Shown here piece by piece: positions 1 to 7,250 of a DNA stretch of 11,916 nucleotides. Each line of letters starts with the position of its first letter. Position 1 is the stretch's first letter. Position numbers and translations under genes: made by a program. The DNA is from Candidatus Helarchaeota archaeon (lineage in GTDB: Archaea; Asgardarchaeota; Lokiarchaeia; Helarchaeales; JABXJV01), in NCBI GenBank assembly GCA_013375355.1, contig JABXJV010000545.1:1-11916 (forward strand), in the 5' to 3' direction. The notes under the pieces were generated by a model. The model ran no database searches. It was not told the origin of the DNA and saw only the letters and a program-made list of their open reading frames with translations.

Positions 1-687
1 AAACTTTTAATCCCGGGAGTTTTGGGATTTTTTGAAACATGGCATCAGATTTATGGTTTGAGCAATCTAAATAAATTCTTTGCGGAATTATATAAAGAAT
101 ATAAAAAGGGAACCGGACCCTATCTAAATCTTTTGGATGAAATTTTAAAGTTCTATATGAAATTAGCTAAAATTTATGCCGAAGTAGGAGTAAAAGCAGT
201 ATTTCTGTTAGAAGATTGCTCAACAACACATGGTCCTATGATACCTCCTGAAATGTATCGTAAAATTTATACAACTCGAATAAAGAAATTTGTAAATCAT
301 GCCCACAAACTTGGGTTAAGGGTCTGTTTCCATACAGATGGGAGGATGAAGATGTCACGTAAAGAAAAACCATGGGACTTTATGGATGCAATAGTAGAGA
401 CAGGCATTGACGGTTTCCACGGATGTCAGGCTGACTGTAATAATCTATATGAGCTTAAAGAGAGGTATGGGGATAAATTATGTTTGATTGGAGGAATATC
501 TTGCGTAGAAGTAGCGCAATATGCGAAATCGCCACGAGAAGTGTACCGGGCAGTTGCAGAAACCTTTAAAGCATTGAAGCCTGGAGGAAATTACATAGCT
601 GCTTGTGATAATGGCTTGCACTGGGGAGTAAATGTATTTAATTGCAGGGCTATTGAACGAGCAGTTAAATTTTATGGAAAATATTAA
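1..687 (+). CDS. Uroporphyrinogen decarboxylase (URO-D)/methyltransferase-family protein, 5' partial
   Basis: The frame is open from base 1 to a TAA at 685-687, so the N-terminus lies outside the window; the TTG at 22 is probably not the real start. The 228 visible residues match the C-terminal two thirds of the URO-D TIM-barrel family, which includes HemE and the corrinoid/coenzyme M methyltransferases (MtaA, MtbA, CmuA). Diagnostic pieces are the FHTDGRM strand, an ELKERYGDKL helix followed by LIGGIS, the glycine-rich KPGGNYIAA segment and the closing KFYGKY. The His-x-Cys zinc pair of MtaA/MtbA is absent here (His-Thr-Asp instead), and the Asp usual in the GGID motif is Ser. It is therefore more likely an uncharacterised methyltransferase-like member than classical HemE or MtaA. 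No corrinoid protein or partner gene is visible downstream. The family call is firm; the substrate is unknown. Confidence 0.85.
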   Translation, partial: KLLIPGVLGFFETWHQIYGLSNLNKFFAELYKEYKKGTGPYLNLLDEILKFYMKLAKIYAEVGVKAVFLLEDCSTTHGPMIPPEMYRKIYTTRIKKFVNHAHKLGLRVCFHTDGRMKMSRKEKPWDFMDAIVETGIDGFHGCQADCNNLYELKERYGDKLCLIGGISCVEVAQYAKSPREVYRAVAETFKALKPGGNYIAACDNGLHWGVNVFNCRAIERAVKFYGKY

Positions 688-734
688 AATAATCTCTTTA
701 ATTCTTTAAATTACATAAAATTGATGGTAATAAA

Positions 735-1112
735 ATGGATAAAAAAGGATTTTTAAAAGGTTTTATAATTTTCAGTGGTTATTTAGAAATTGCTTTTGGA
801 GTAGTGTTCATATTTTTTATAGATATACTTTTAAAACCCCTTGGACTAACCAATTTACCACTTTTTTATCAAATGGCGGGATTTTTTTTCATTTTATTGG
901 GTGCATTACTTGCTTATTCAGCTAAAGATATTGAGAGATATCTTATTATTCCAATTACATCAATTATTTTACGCTTTGGTATGCCTGTCTTTGAGATTTA
1001 CAATATGTTATTATTTCCCCAATTAGTCCTTTTTTTACTTCCAGGGGCAATATATGATGGATTTTCATCGATTTTAACCCTAATATTATTAAAAAAATGT
1101 AACTACATATAA
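735..1112 (+). CDS. Small four-helix integral membrane protein, function unknown
   Basis: The 125-aa protein starts at ATG 735, 47 bases after the URO-D gene on the same strand. It is almost entirely hydrophobic, with four likely membrane segments at about residues 9-35, 42-62, 68-88 and 91-118. Short polar links separate them (SAKDIERY at 62-69, FEIYN at 86-90), and the C-terminus is Lys-rich and probably cytoplasmic. There is no signal peptide cleavage site, metal-binding motif or catalytic signature. The size and four-helix plan resemble small DoxX-like or DUF-type membrane proteins, but I do not recognise a specific family. It could share a transcript with the upstream gene, although the AT-rich 47-base gap could also hold its own promoter. 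The regular codon use and the clean membrane pattern argue that it is a real gene. Confidence 0.7.
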   Translation: MDKKGFLKGFIIFSGYLEIAFGVVFIFFIDILLKPLGLTNLPLFYQMAGFFFILLGALLAYSAKDIERYLIIPITSIILRFGMPVFEIYNMLLFPQLVLFLLPGAIYDGFSSILTLILLKKCNYI

Positions 1113-1153
1113 GTAATCATATTTTATATGGGGATCATGTAAAAATCAGAAAA

Positions 1154-1230
1154 TGGTGCGTATGCCGGGATTCGGACCCGGGTTAAGGGGTTGGAAGCCC
1201 CTTGTTCTAACCAAGCTATACCACATACGC
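1154..1230 (-). tRNA. tRNA-Gly (anticodon UCC), CCA encoded
   Basis: The reverse complement folds as a full 77-nt cloverleaf. The acceptor stem GCGTATG/CATACGC is perfect, the anticodon stem AGGGG/CCCCT encloses loop CTTCCAA (anticodon TCC at 34-36), and the T stem is CCGGG/CCCGG. Discriminator A73 and CCA are encoded at 1157-1154. Two details are odd. Position 55 in the T loop is C (TCCGAAT instead of TTCGAAT), replacing the near-universal U55/pseudouridine. The D stem GTAT/GAAC has an A12-A23 mismatch, where the neighbouring tRNA has A12-U23. It lies 14 bases downstream of tRNA-Gly(GCC) and is probably co-transcribed with it. The identity call is solid. Confidence 0.95.
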
Positions 1231-1244
1231 AATTTATTAAAAAT

Positions 1245-1321
1245 TGGTGCGTTCGCCGGGATTCGAACCCGGGCCATCAACGTGGCAGGCTGAAGTACTA
1301 GCCAGGCTATACTACGAACGC
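1245..1321 (-). tRNA. tRNA-Gly (anticodon GCC), CCA encoded
   Basis: The reverse complement gives a canonical 77-nt cloverleaf. It has acceptor stem GCGTTCG/CGAACGC, D arm GTAT-AGCCTGGCTA-GTAC, and anticodon stem TCAGC/GTTGA with one G-U pair around loop CTGCCAC (anticodon GCC). The T arm is CCGGG-TTCGAAT-CCCGG, followed by discriminator A and encoded CCA. It is the first gene of a two-tRNA minus-strand unit with tRNA-Gly(UCC). The two share much of the D-arm and T-arm sequence, which suggests an old tandem duplication or shared glycine identity elements. Together with UCC, GCC reads GGC and GGU codons. Confidence 0.97.
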
Positions 1322-1344
1322 AAATTTTATTATTTTAAGTTAGA

Positions 1345-1360
1345 ATTATACTATACGTTT
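1345..1360 (-). promoter_or_regulatory. Candidate TATA/BRE promoter of the tRNA-Gly pair
   Basis: Read on the minus strand this stretch is AAACGTATAGTATAAT. It has a purine-rich BRE-like start followed by a TATA-like element 24-34 bases upstream of the first tRNA. That is about where an archaeal TATA box should sit if transcription begins just before the tRNA. The call rests on position and composition only. Confidence 0.4.
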
Positions 1361-1428
1361 GAATTTTTCGTTTATTAATATAATAAAAAATCATATTAAA
1401 ATTTTCATATTAAAGGAAAGATTGAATT

Positions 1429-1881
1429 TTAGTCCTTATTTTCTACAACCATATAGACTGTATCACATATGGGATCTCCTGCAGCTACTGTCTTTAGAAT
1501 CTCTAGTTTTGTTTTTCCATCAGTTGCAGTAAAAAAATATTTACGATCAATTGCCATTACAGCTTCACATAGTTTTCTAGATGTGTTTTCTAATCCAAAT
1601 GGACATTTTGTTCCTTGTATATGGAATTTTTTGTCTGAAATTGAAATTACTTTCACGAGTTTTGGATCCCAATTTTTAACAAAAAATTTCGCGATTGTTG
1701 ACAACTTATTATCTTGGACTTTTTCCCTTACTTTTAATCCAAGAGCATGTCCTTGTAGACCTAAGATATCATCGATTATTGGTAATATTTCATCACCATA
1801 TTTTTTATAAAAAGCTTTGATTAGTAGACCTTGAGCCTCTATGGAATTTTTTGGAGGTTTTTTTATATCTTTATCGGGCAT
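1429..1881 (-). CDS. L-2-amino-thiazoline-4-carboxylic acid hydrolase-like (ATC_hyd) family protein
   Basis: The 150-aa soluble protein starts at ATG 1881, with AAGGAT about 8 bases upstream as the ribosome site. Residues 92-105 (KCPFGLENTSRKLC) and 135-140 (GDPICD) have the Cys-Pro and Gly-Asp-Pro-x-Cys-Asp pattern of the ATC-hydrolase-like family, with Cys93, Cys105, Asp136, Cys139 and Asp140 as candidate functional residues. The N-terminal half is helical and charged. In a few bacteria the named enzyme opens a thiazoline ring on the way to L-cysteine. Most archaeal members are uncharacterised, so no substrate should be assumed here. The gene stands alone, with tRNAs downstream on the same strand and a divergent membrane-protein gene upstream. 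The family match is from motif memory and is moderate; a V4R-like small-molecule binding domain is an alternative. Confidence 0.6.
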   Translation of the reverse strand: MPDKDIKKPPKNSIEAQGLLIKAFYKKYGDEILPIIDDILGLQGHALGLKVREKVQDNKLSTIAKFFVKNWDPKLVKVISISDKKFHIQGTKCPFGLENTSRKLCEAVMAIDRKYFFTATDGKTKLEILKTVAAGDPICDTVYMVVENKD

Positions 1882-2037
1882 AGAATAATCCTTCTTAAAT
1901 TTCCTTATTTCAGTGTTAAATAAAGAAATTAAATTATTTTTCCAAAGGTAATTTAATAGACATTTTAAATTTAAGATAACTAACTAAATACATAAATTTG
2001 CGTTGAAGATTAGTAAGTTAAATAAATCAAAGGAAAA

Positions 2038-2041
2038 GGTG
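2038..2041 (+). promoter_or_regulatory. Shine-Dalgarno GGTG supporting the TTG start at 2049
   Basis: GGTG, within AAGGTG, ends 7 bases before the TTG at 2049. It matches the ACC of the archaeal 16S 3' end and supports this non-ATG start, as no in-frame ATG lies nearby. Confidence 0.5.
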
Positions 2042-2048
2042 TTAATTT

Positions 2049-2845
2049 TTGCCAGGCGTTACTCATGTAGTATTCGGATTTGGATTAGGCTTAATCATTT
2101 TATATTTGACGAATAATAGATTTGATTTAAGAAGAGTAATAATATTTGGAACAAATAATTACATAGGTCCGGATCTATTGGTATTGATTTTTGGACTTTT
2201 ATTACTTTTTGGTGTTCCAGAAGAGATTGCTGATGGAGCTTCATTTGTTCTGGTCCATAGTGCTTATGGTTGGCCTATTTTTTCATTTTTAGTAGCTTCA
2301 ATTCATTTTTTTCTCATTATAAACTTGAAAAAAATGAAAGATTTATACCGAATTTTATAAGATTAAATGAACCTGCCGTAAGTTATTTTGATTGTTATAA
2401 ATTAACCCTTGCTGGAGGATTATTTCATTTTCACCTTGATTGGTTATTCCATCCAGATACTTTAGAATACACAGCTATAATGGCTACAGGTAATTTCGAA
2501 CAACCTTTTCAGCCTTGGACTGCCCCTCCGATTCATTGGAGTTTATTATTTACTGGGATTCTGATGCTTTCTTTTGGATTTTTTATATTATTGATTTTTG
2601 CTATGAAAAATTGGAATAATAAAGAGAAATTCATTAATGCTGTTAAATTACATATTTTATACGCTATCATATATTTAGTTTGGCTAGGTGCATGGTTATT
2701 AGTAACTGGAGATCCACTCCCTGTTGGAGAAGAAAGTGATTTTGGACAAATAATTTTCTATGCAATTGTGTTTTTCTTTCCATTAATATTAGTAGCAACT
2801 AGTTTTGAAAGAGCAGAGTTTATGAAAAAACCACAGATAAATTGA
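2049..2845 (+). pseudogene. YdjM/DUF457-like membrane-bound metal-dependent hydrolase, split by a one-base frameshift
   Basis: Two overlapping frames form one protein. The first (2049-2360, TTG start) ends early; the second, open from before 2270 to the TGA at 2843, carries the rest. One added base in either a T7 run (2306-2312) or an A7 run (2328-2334) would fuse them into about 265 residues with no internal stop. The fusion has the spaced motif set of the YdjM/DUF457 family: Thr-His near the N-terminus (His6), a GPD segment (Asp42), VHSAYGW (His70) and, after the break, GGLFHFHLDWLFHP. Several membrane helices surround these, with two more near the C-terminus. Family members are integral membrane proteins thought to be metal-dependent hydrolases; the substrate is unknown. 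The break could be a homopolymer sequencing error, a real mutation, or a slippage site. That both halves keep conserved motifs favours an error, recent loss or programmed slippage over long decay. Confidence 0.65.
2306..2334 (+). other. Frameshift interval with T7 and A7 homopolymers
   Basis: The T7 run at 2306-2312 and the A7 run at 2328-2334 lie in the overlap of the two frames of the split membrane-protein gene. Lengthening either run by one base gives a continuous frame (…NLKKNERFIPN… for A8, …FFSHYKLEKNERF… for T8). I cannot tell which run is responsible. Confidence 0.6.
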
Positions 2846-3147
2846 TGCCTTATAATTAATTTAGTAACGAATTTTATGTGTAGATTATTAATGATTCATG
2901 TAAATTTTTAAATTTTTAATTTAACGATAGAGATTAAGTGTTATAATGAATAAACGAAAAACTTAAAACCTTTTGTTTTTCATTTTAATTTAGTCTTTTG
3001 CAAGTTTTGGTTTTTAGATTCTTATCATGAAATTTATATAATTCCATGTCTTATTCCAAATTAACTGTTTAAGAAAGTGAAAACGTTTATTAAGATAAGA
3101 TTGAAGCATAAAAGACAATTTCATTTAATGGTAGGGTTAAAATTTTG
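2846..3147 (+). other. AT-rich intergenic region carrying the rpoB promoter and leader
   Basis: These 302 bases hold no credible protein gene or tRNA in either strand. The sequence is AT-rich with short A and T tracts and no strong hairpin that I can see. The recognisable content is a TATA-like element at 3033-3040 and a weaker one (TTTATTAA) at 3086-3093, both pointing toward rpoB. Confidence 0.6.
3028..3041 (+). promoter_or_regulatory. Strong candidate TATA/BRE promoter for rpoB
   Basis: The stretch TGAAATTTATATAA is a near-ideal archaeal promoter core: a purine-rich BRE-like TGAAA followed by TTTATATAA. Transcription would start near 3060-3066, leaving a leader of roughly 80-90 bases before rpoB. 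A weaker alternative, TTTATTAA at 3086-3093, would give a leader of about 30 bases. Confidence 0.5.
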
Positions 3148-6100
3148 ATGGTTAGTGAAAATGAAAACTGGCCACTTATGATGGCTTTCTTTTTAGAGAA
3201 AGGTCTTGTGCGCCAACATTTAGATTCCTATAATTATTTTATAGAACATACATTACAGCAAATAGTTGATGAAGTAGAGAAAATTGAGTTTGATATTTCC
3301 CAATTTTATGTTAAATTAGGAAAAATCTCGGTTAGTGAACCATCGATAAAAGAAGCTGATGGTTCTATGAAACCTATTTTTCCAATGGAAGCCAGAATAC
3401 GAAATTTAACCTATTCGGCTTCTTTGAAACTAGAGATGACCCCGGTATTTAAAGATGAACGTACAGGACTTGAAGTGGAGGGGGAAACAGAAAACGTTTA
3501 CATCGGCAGATTACCAATCATGTTGCGTTCACATGCTTGCTTATTAAAAAATATCAAAGACGAAGATCTACCTAAATTTAATGAAGATCCCATGGATCCT
3601 GGTGGATATTTTATTATAAATGGTTCTGAGAGAGTCTTAGTAACCCGAGAAGATTTAGCCCCAAATAGAATTCTTATTGAAGAGGCAAGTCGGAGTGTAT
3701 CTGCAACACATGTTGCAAAAGTATTTTCAACATCTCATGGTTTTCGAGCACCAGTTACTCTTGAAAGTAAAAGAGATGGATCATTACGTGTGACATTTCC
3801 TTCAGTTCCAGGAAAAGTTCCTTTAGCCATTATGATGCGAGCTTTGGGACTAGTTAGTGATAAAGAAATTACAGAGTCGATTACTTCTGATGCTGATATT
3901 CATAAAAAACTAATACCAACTTTGGAAGCTGCCTCACCAATAAATATACCTAAAGATACTGAAAATACCTTAAAAAATGCTCTTGACTATATTGGAAAAC
4001 GAGTAGCAGTAGGACAGACTCGAGAATATCGTCTTAGACGAGCAGGCCAAATTTTGGATAGATATTTATTACCACATATAGGAAGGGTAAGTAAAGATCG
4101 CATTAAAAAATCTTTTTATTTGGGTCAAATGGCACAACGCTTACTTGAACTATCTGTAGAGAAGAGAGACCCAGATGATAAGGATCATTATGCAAATAAA
4201 AGATTAAAACTTGCAGGAGATTTGCTAACAAGTCTTTTTAGAGTAGCATTCTTGAATTTATGTCGTGATATTAAATACCAGCTTGAAAGAACCACGGTTA
4301 GGGGAAAACGTCCTAATATAAGAACCGCTGTTCGTGCTGATGTTGTAACTGAACGGCTCCGCCACGCTTTAGCCACTGGAAATTGGGTAGGAGGAAAGGC
4401 GGGTGTGTCGCAACTATTAGATCGTACTAATTATATTTCCTCTTTGAGCCATTTAAGACGTGTTGTATCCCCATTAAGTAGAAGTCAGCCTCATTTTGAG
4501 GCACGGGATCTCCATCCAACACATTGGGGTAAGATATGCCCAAATGAAACTCCAGAAGGACCAAACTGTGGTTTAGTTAAGAATCTTACCCTCATGGCTT
4601 ACATTTCAGTAGGAACAGATGAGACCAAAATTGAAAGTTTACTTTTAGATTCAGGACTAGAATTAATTGAAGAAATTAGGAAAAAGAAAGGAATAAGTGG
4701 AGCGAAAGTATTTTTAAATGGAAGATTAGTAGGCATCAATTCCAATCCTGTTGAATTAATTGATCAAATTCGAGAAAAGAGGAGAAAGAACGAAATAGAT
4801 CATGAAGTGAACATGGCACTTTATGAAGATACAAATGAGATTCAGATTAATTGTGATGCCGGACGTGCTAGAAGACCGGTTATAATAGTCGAAAATGCAA
4901 AATCTAAGTTATCTCCTGAAATACTTGAAAAAATAAGAAATGGCGAGTGGAAATGGACTGATTTAATTATTAATGGAATAGTCGAATATCTTGATGCTGA
5001 AGAAGAAGAAAATTGTTATATTGCTTTAGATGAATCTGAAATTAATGAAATGCACACTCATTTAGAGATAGCACCTTCTACCATCCTTGGAATAACGGCT
5101 TCAGTAATTCCGTATCCCGAACATAATCAATCTCCACGTAACACTTATGAAGCAGGAATGGCAAAACAAGCTCTTGGCTTATATAGCGCAAATTTTAATT
5201 TACGGGTAGATACACGAGGGCATTTATTACATTATCCTCAGCTTCCACTTGTAAAAACTAAAGCTATGGAGGCTATAGGCTTCGATAAGAGACCAGCTGG
5301 TCAAAATTTCATTATAGCAATCATTTCATTTCAAGGATATAATATAGAAGATGCTCTAATTATTAATAAAGCATCCAAGGAACGTGGTTTAGGATGCTCT
5401 TCATTTTTCCGCTGTTATGAAGCAGAAGAACAGAAGTATCCAGGTGGTCAAGAAGATAAGTTCGAGGTCCCCAATAGGAATGTCCGAGGATACAGGGTCG
5501 CTGAAGCTTATCGTCATCTTGGAGCTGATGGAATCATAGAACCAGAAGTTCAAATAAAAGGTGGTGAAGTATTAATAGGTAGAACAAGTCCTCCACGATT
5601 CTTAGAAGAATATAGAGAATTCGAATTACCAGCTCCTATCAGAAGAGAAACCTCTGTAAATTTGCGTCATGGTGAAAATGGTGTTGTAGACTCTGTTATT
5701 TTAACTGAAACAATTGATGGGAATAGATTGGTAAAAGTAAAAGTGAGAGATCAAAGAGTTCCAGAGCTAGGAGATAAATTTGCATCTCGTCATGGTCAAA
5801 AAGGTGTGTTAGGGCTAATTGTTCCTCAAGAGGATATGCCTTTTACAGCCGATGGTATTGTGCCTGACTTAATCATTAATCCCCACGCTATTCCCTCACG
5901 TATGACATTGGGGCAAATATTTGAAGCAATTGCTGGTAAAATAGGATCTTTGACTGGGAAAAGAATAGATAGTACTGCTTTTTCAGGAGTTCCTACAGGA
6001 ACTCTTCATAATGAATTAAAAAGACTCGGATTTCATTATAATGGGCGTGAACCAATGTATAATGGGACAACAGGGGAGAAATATGACGCAGATATTTTTA

Positions 6101-6507
6101 TAGGTGTGGTGTATTACCAAAAACTTCATCACATGGTAGCAGATAAAATTCATGCTCGCGCAAGAGGACCAGTTCAAATTCTTACTAGACAGCCTACAGA
6201 AGGAAGAGCCCGAGAAGGGGGTTTGCGGTTCGGTGAGATGGAACGCGATTGTTTAATTGGACACGGTGCAGCTTTATTACTTAAGGAGAGATTATTAGAT
6301 GAATCAGATAAAACTACTGTTTTAATTTGTGATGATTGTGGAATGATTGGTGTTTATGATCGTAATAAATATAAATATTATTGCCCAATATGTGGAGATA
6401 AAGCAAAAATTTCGAGAGTAACTATATCTTATGCATTTAAACTATTGTTACAAGAATTAATGAGTCTAAATATAATGCCAAGGTTAAAATTAAAGGATCG
6501 CACTTAG
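3148..6507 (+). CDS. rpoB: DNA-directed RNA polymerase subunit B (Rpo2), unsplit
   Basis: The 1119-aa product is the second-largest subunit of the archaeal RNA polymerase, which forms much of the active-site cleft opposite subunit A. The start is taken as ATG 3148; a TTG lies immediately before it at 3145. The N-terminus (GLVRQHLDSYN) has the standard archaeal RpoB opening, so the protein is complete. Landmarks are HFEARDLHPTHWGKICPNET with TPEGPN (fork region, about 450-475), GYNIEDALIIN near 730-738 in the catalytic core, and GDKFASRHGQKGV with the following DGIVPDLIINPHAIPSRMT stretch. The C-terminal clamp has a Cys4 zinc site (Cys1061, 1064, 1079, 1082). Length matches crenarchaeal and Thermococcus RpoB; many methanogens instead split this gene into B' and B''. 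Neither rpoH upstream nor rpoA1 downstream is present, although these are usually adjacent in archaea. Confidence 0.98.
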   Translation: MVSENENWPLMMAFFLEKGLVRQHLDSYNYFIEHTLQQIVDEVEKIEFDISQFYVKLGKISVSEPSIKEADGSMKPIFPMEARIRNLTYSASLKLEMTPVFKDERTGLEVEGETENVYIGRLPIMLRSHACLLKNIKDEDLPKFNEDPMDPGGYFIINGSERVLVTREDLAPNRILIEEASRSVSATHVAKVFSTSHGFRAPVTLESKRDGSLRVTFPSVPGKVPLAIMMRALGLVSDKEITESITSDADIHKKLIPTLEAASPINIPKDTENTLKNALDYIGKRVAVGQTREYRLRRAGQILDRYLLPHIGRVSKDRIKKSFYLGQMAQRLLELSVEKRDPDDKDHYANKRLKLAGDLLTSLFRVAFLNLCRDIKYQLERTTVRGKRPNIRTAVRADVVTERLRHALATGNWVGGKAGVSQLLDRTNYISSLSHLRRVVSPLSRSQPHFEARDLHPTHWGKICPNETPEGPNCGLVKNLTLMAYISVGTDETKIESLLLDSGLELIEEIRKKKGISGAKVFLNGRLVGINSNPVELIDQIREKRRKNEIDHEVNMALYEDTNEIQINCDAGRARRPVIIVENAKSKLSPEILEKIRNGEWKWTDLIINGIVEYLDAEEEENCYIALDESEINEMHTHLEIAPSTILGITASVIPYPEHNQSPRNTYEAGMAKQALGLYSANFNLRVDTRGHLLHYPQLPLVKTKAMEAIGFDKRPAGQNFIIAIISFQGYNIEDALIINKASKERGLGCSSFFRCYEAEEQKYPGGQEDKFEVPNRNVRGYRVAEAYRHLGADGIIEPEVQIKGGEVLIGRTSPPRFLEEYREFELPAPIRRETSVNLRHGENGVVDSVILTETIDGNRLVKVKVRDQRVPELGDKFASRHGQKGVLGLIVPQEDMPFTADGIVPDLIINPHAIPSRMTLGQIFEAIAGKIGSLTGKRIDSTAFSGVPTGTLHNELKRLGFHYNGREPMYNGTTGEKYDADIFIGVVYYQKLHHMVADKIHARARGPVQILTRQPTEGRAREGGLRFGEMERDCLIGHGAALLLKERLLDESDKTTVLICDDCGMIGVYDRNKYKYYCPICGDKAKISRVTISYAFKLLLQELMSLNIMPRLKLKDRT

Positions 6508-6543
6508 TTTTTATTTCTCTTTTATGGCATATTAAAAAAAAAA
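6508..6543. terminator. Bidirectional T-rich termination region between convergent genes
   Basis: Right after the rpoB stop the plus strand runs TTTTTATTTCTCTTTT. On the opposite strand an uninterrupted T10 (A10 at 6534-6543) follows 7 bases after the ATPase stop. Archaeal RNA polymerase terminates at such U-rich tracts without needing a hairpin, so both convergent genes probably end here. Confidence 0.5.
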
Positions 6544-6550
6544 TAAAGAT

Positions 6551-7237
6551 TTATCTAGTTTCTTTTATTTGACCATCCCTTAGATATATCACTCTATCAG
6601 CGAATTTTATTAGACTTTCATCGTGTGTGACTACAATAATAGTAACATTTTCATCTTCATTTAAACGTTTTAATAATGAAATTATTTCGTCACCGGTTTT
6701 ACTGTCTAAGTTCCCTGTTGGTTCATCAGCAAAAACCACTTTTGGTTGATTAATTAGAGCCCTTGCTATTGCAACCCGTTGTTGCTCTCCTCCGCTTAAT
6801 TCTTTTGGATGATGGTCTTTTCTTTCAATAAGATTAATCAAACGTAGTAAAGTTAACGCTCGCTCCTCGATAATTTTAGAACTAAAATCTGAGGGCCAAA
6901 GGGGTGCTTCAATATTTTCTATTGCTGAAAGACCATCAATTAAATTCCAGTTTTGAAACACAAACCCGACTCTTTCTCTCCTAATTTTTGGAAACAGATC
7001 TTCTTCAATCATTCCAGTATCTAATCCATCTAGAATGACTCTTCCGGTTGTAGGTTTTTCCATTCCGCTAAGTACATTCAATAAAGTGGACTTTCCACTT
7101 CCCGAAGGTCCTACTATAACTAAAAATTCACCTTTCTTTATTTTCAAATTGATATCTTTAATTGCAACAGTTATATCTTTACCTCTTCTATATTCATGGG
7201 TAACTTTTTCTGAAATTATTACTTCTTCTTCACTCAT
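6551..7237 (-). CDS. ABC transporter ATP-binding protein, LolD/MacB type
   Basis: The 228-aa protein has the complete ABC ATPase set: Walker A GPSGSGKST at 43-51, Q-loop Gln95, signature LSGGEQQ at 147-153, Walker B VVFADEP with Asp171 and Glu172, D-loop NLD at 176-178 and switch His205 in VTHD. The wording around these (EYRRGKDITVAIKDINL near the N-terminus, ADEPTGNLD) is typical of the LolD/MacB/FtsE-like branch, which works with FtsX-type permeases to drive extrusion or mechanical work at the membrane instead of solute import. ATG 7237 follows AAGGTG at 7247-7252, which overlaps the stop codon of the permease gene 13 bases upstream; this implies one transcript and coupled translation. All catalytic residues are present, so it should be active. 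The substrate is unknown. Confidence 0.93.
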   Translation of the reverse strand: MSEEEVIISEKVTHEYRRGKDITVAIKDINLKIKKGEFLVIVGPSGSGKSTLLNVLSGMEKPTTGRVILDGLDTGMIEEDLFPKIRRERVGFVFQNWNLIDGLSAIENIEAPLWPSDFSSKIIEERALTLLRLINLIERKDHHPKELSGGEQQRVAIARALINQPKVVFADEPTGNLDSKTGDEIISLLKRLNEDENVTIIVVTHDESLIKFADRVIYLRDGQIKETR

Positions 7238-7250
7238 TCATTCACACACC

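Noticed and set aside
1469..1810. Plus-strand open frame opposite the ATC-hydrolase-like gene
   Set aside because: It is the complement of a gene with recognisable motifs and ribosome site, with no motif of its own.
2270..2345. ATG at 2270 as the start of an independent second membrane-protein gene
   Set aside because: Its first 20 or so residues overlap the conserved-looking frame of the upstream gene, no ribosome site precedes it, and the downstream part supplies motifs missing from the first frame, so one frameshifted gene fits better.
2903..2921. Repeated ATTTTTAAATTTTTAATTT tract as a repeat element or origin
   Set aside because: Simple AT-rich sequence with no flanking repeats, initiator gene or conserved spacing.
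2945..2965. Short ATG-initiated frame (MNKRKT) before rpoB as a leader peptide
   Set aside because: Only six codons, lies upstream of the best promoter, and has no ribosome site.
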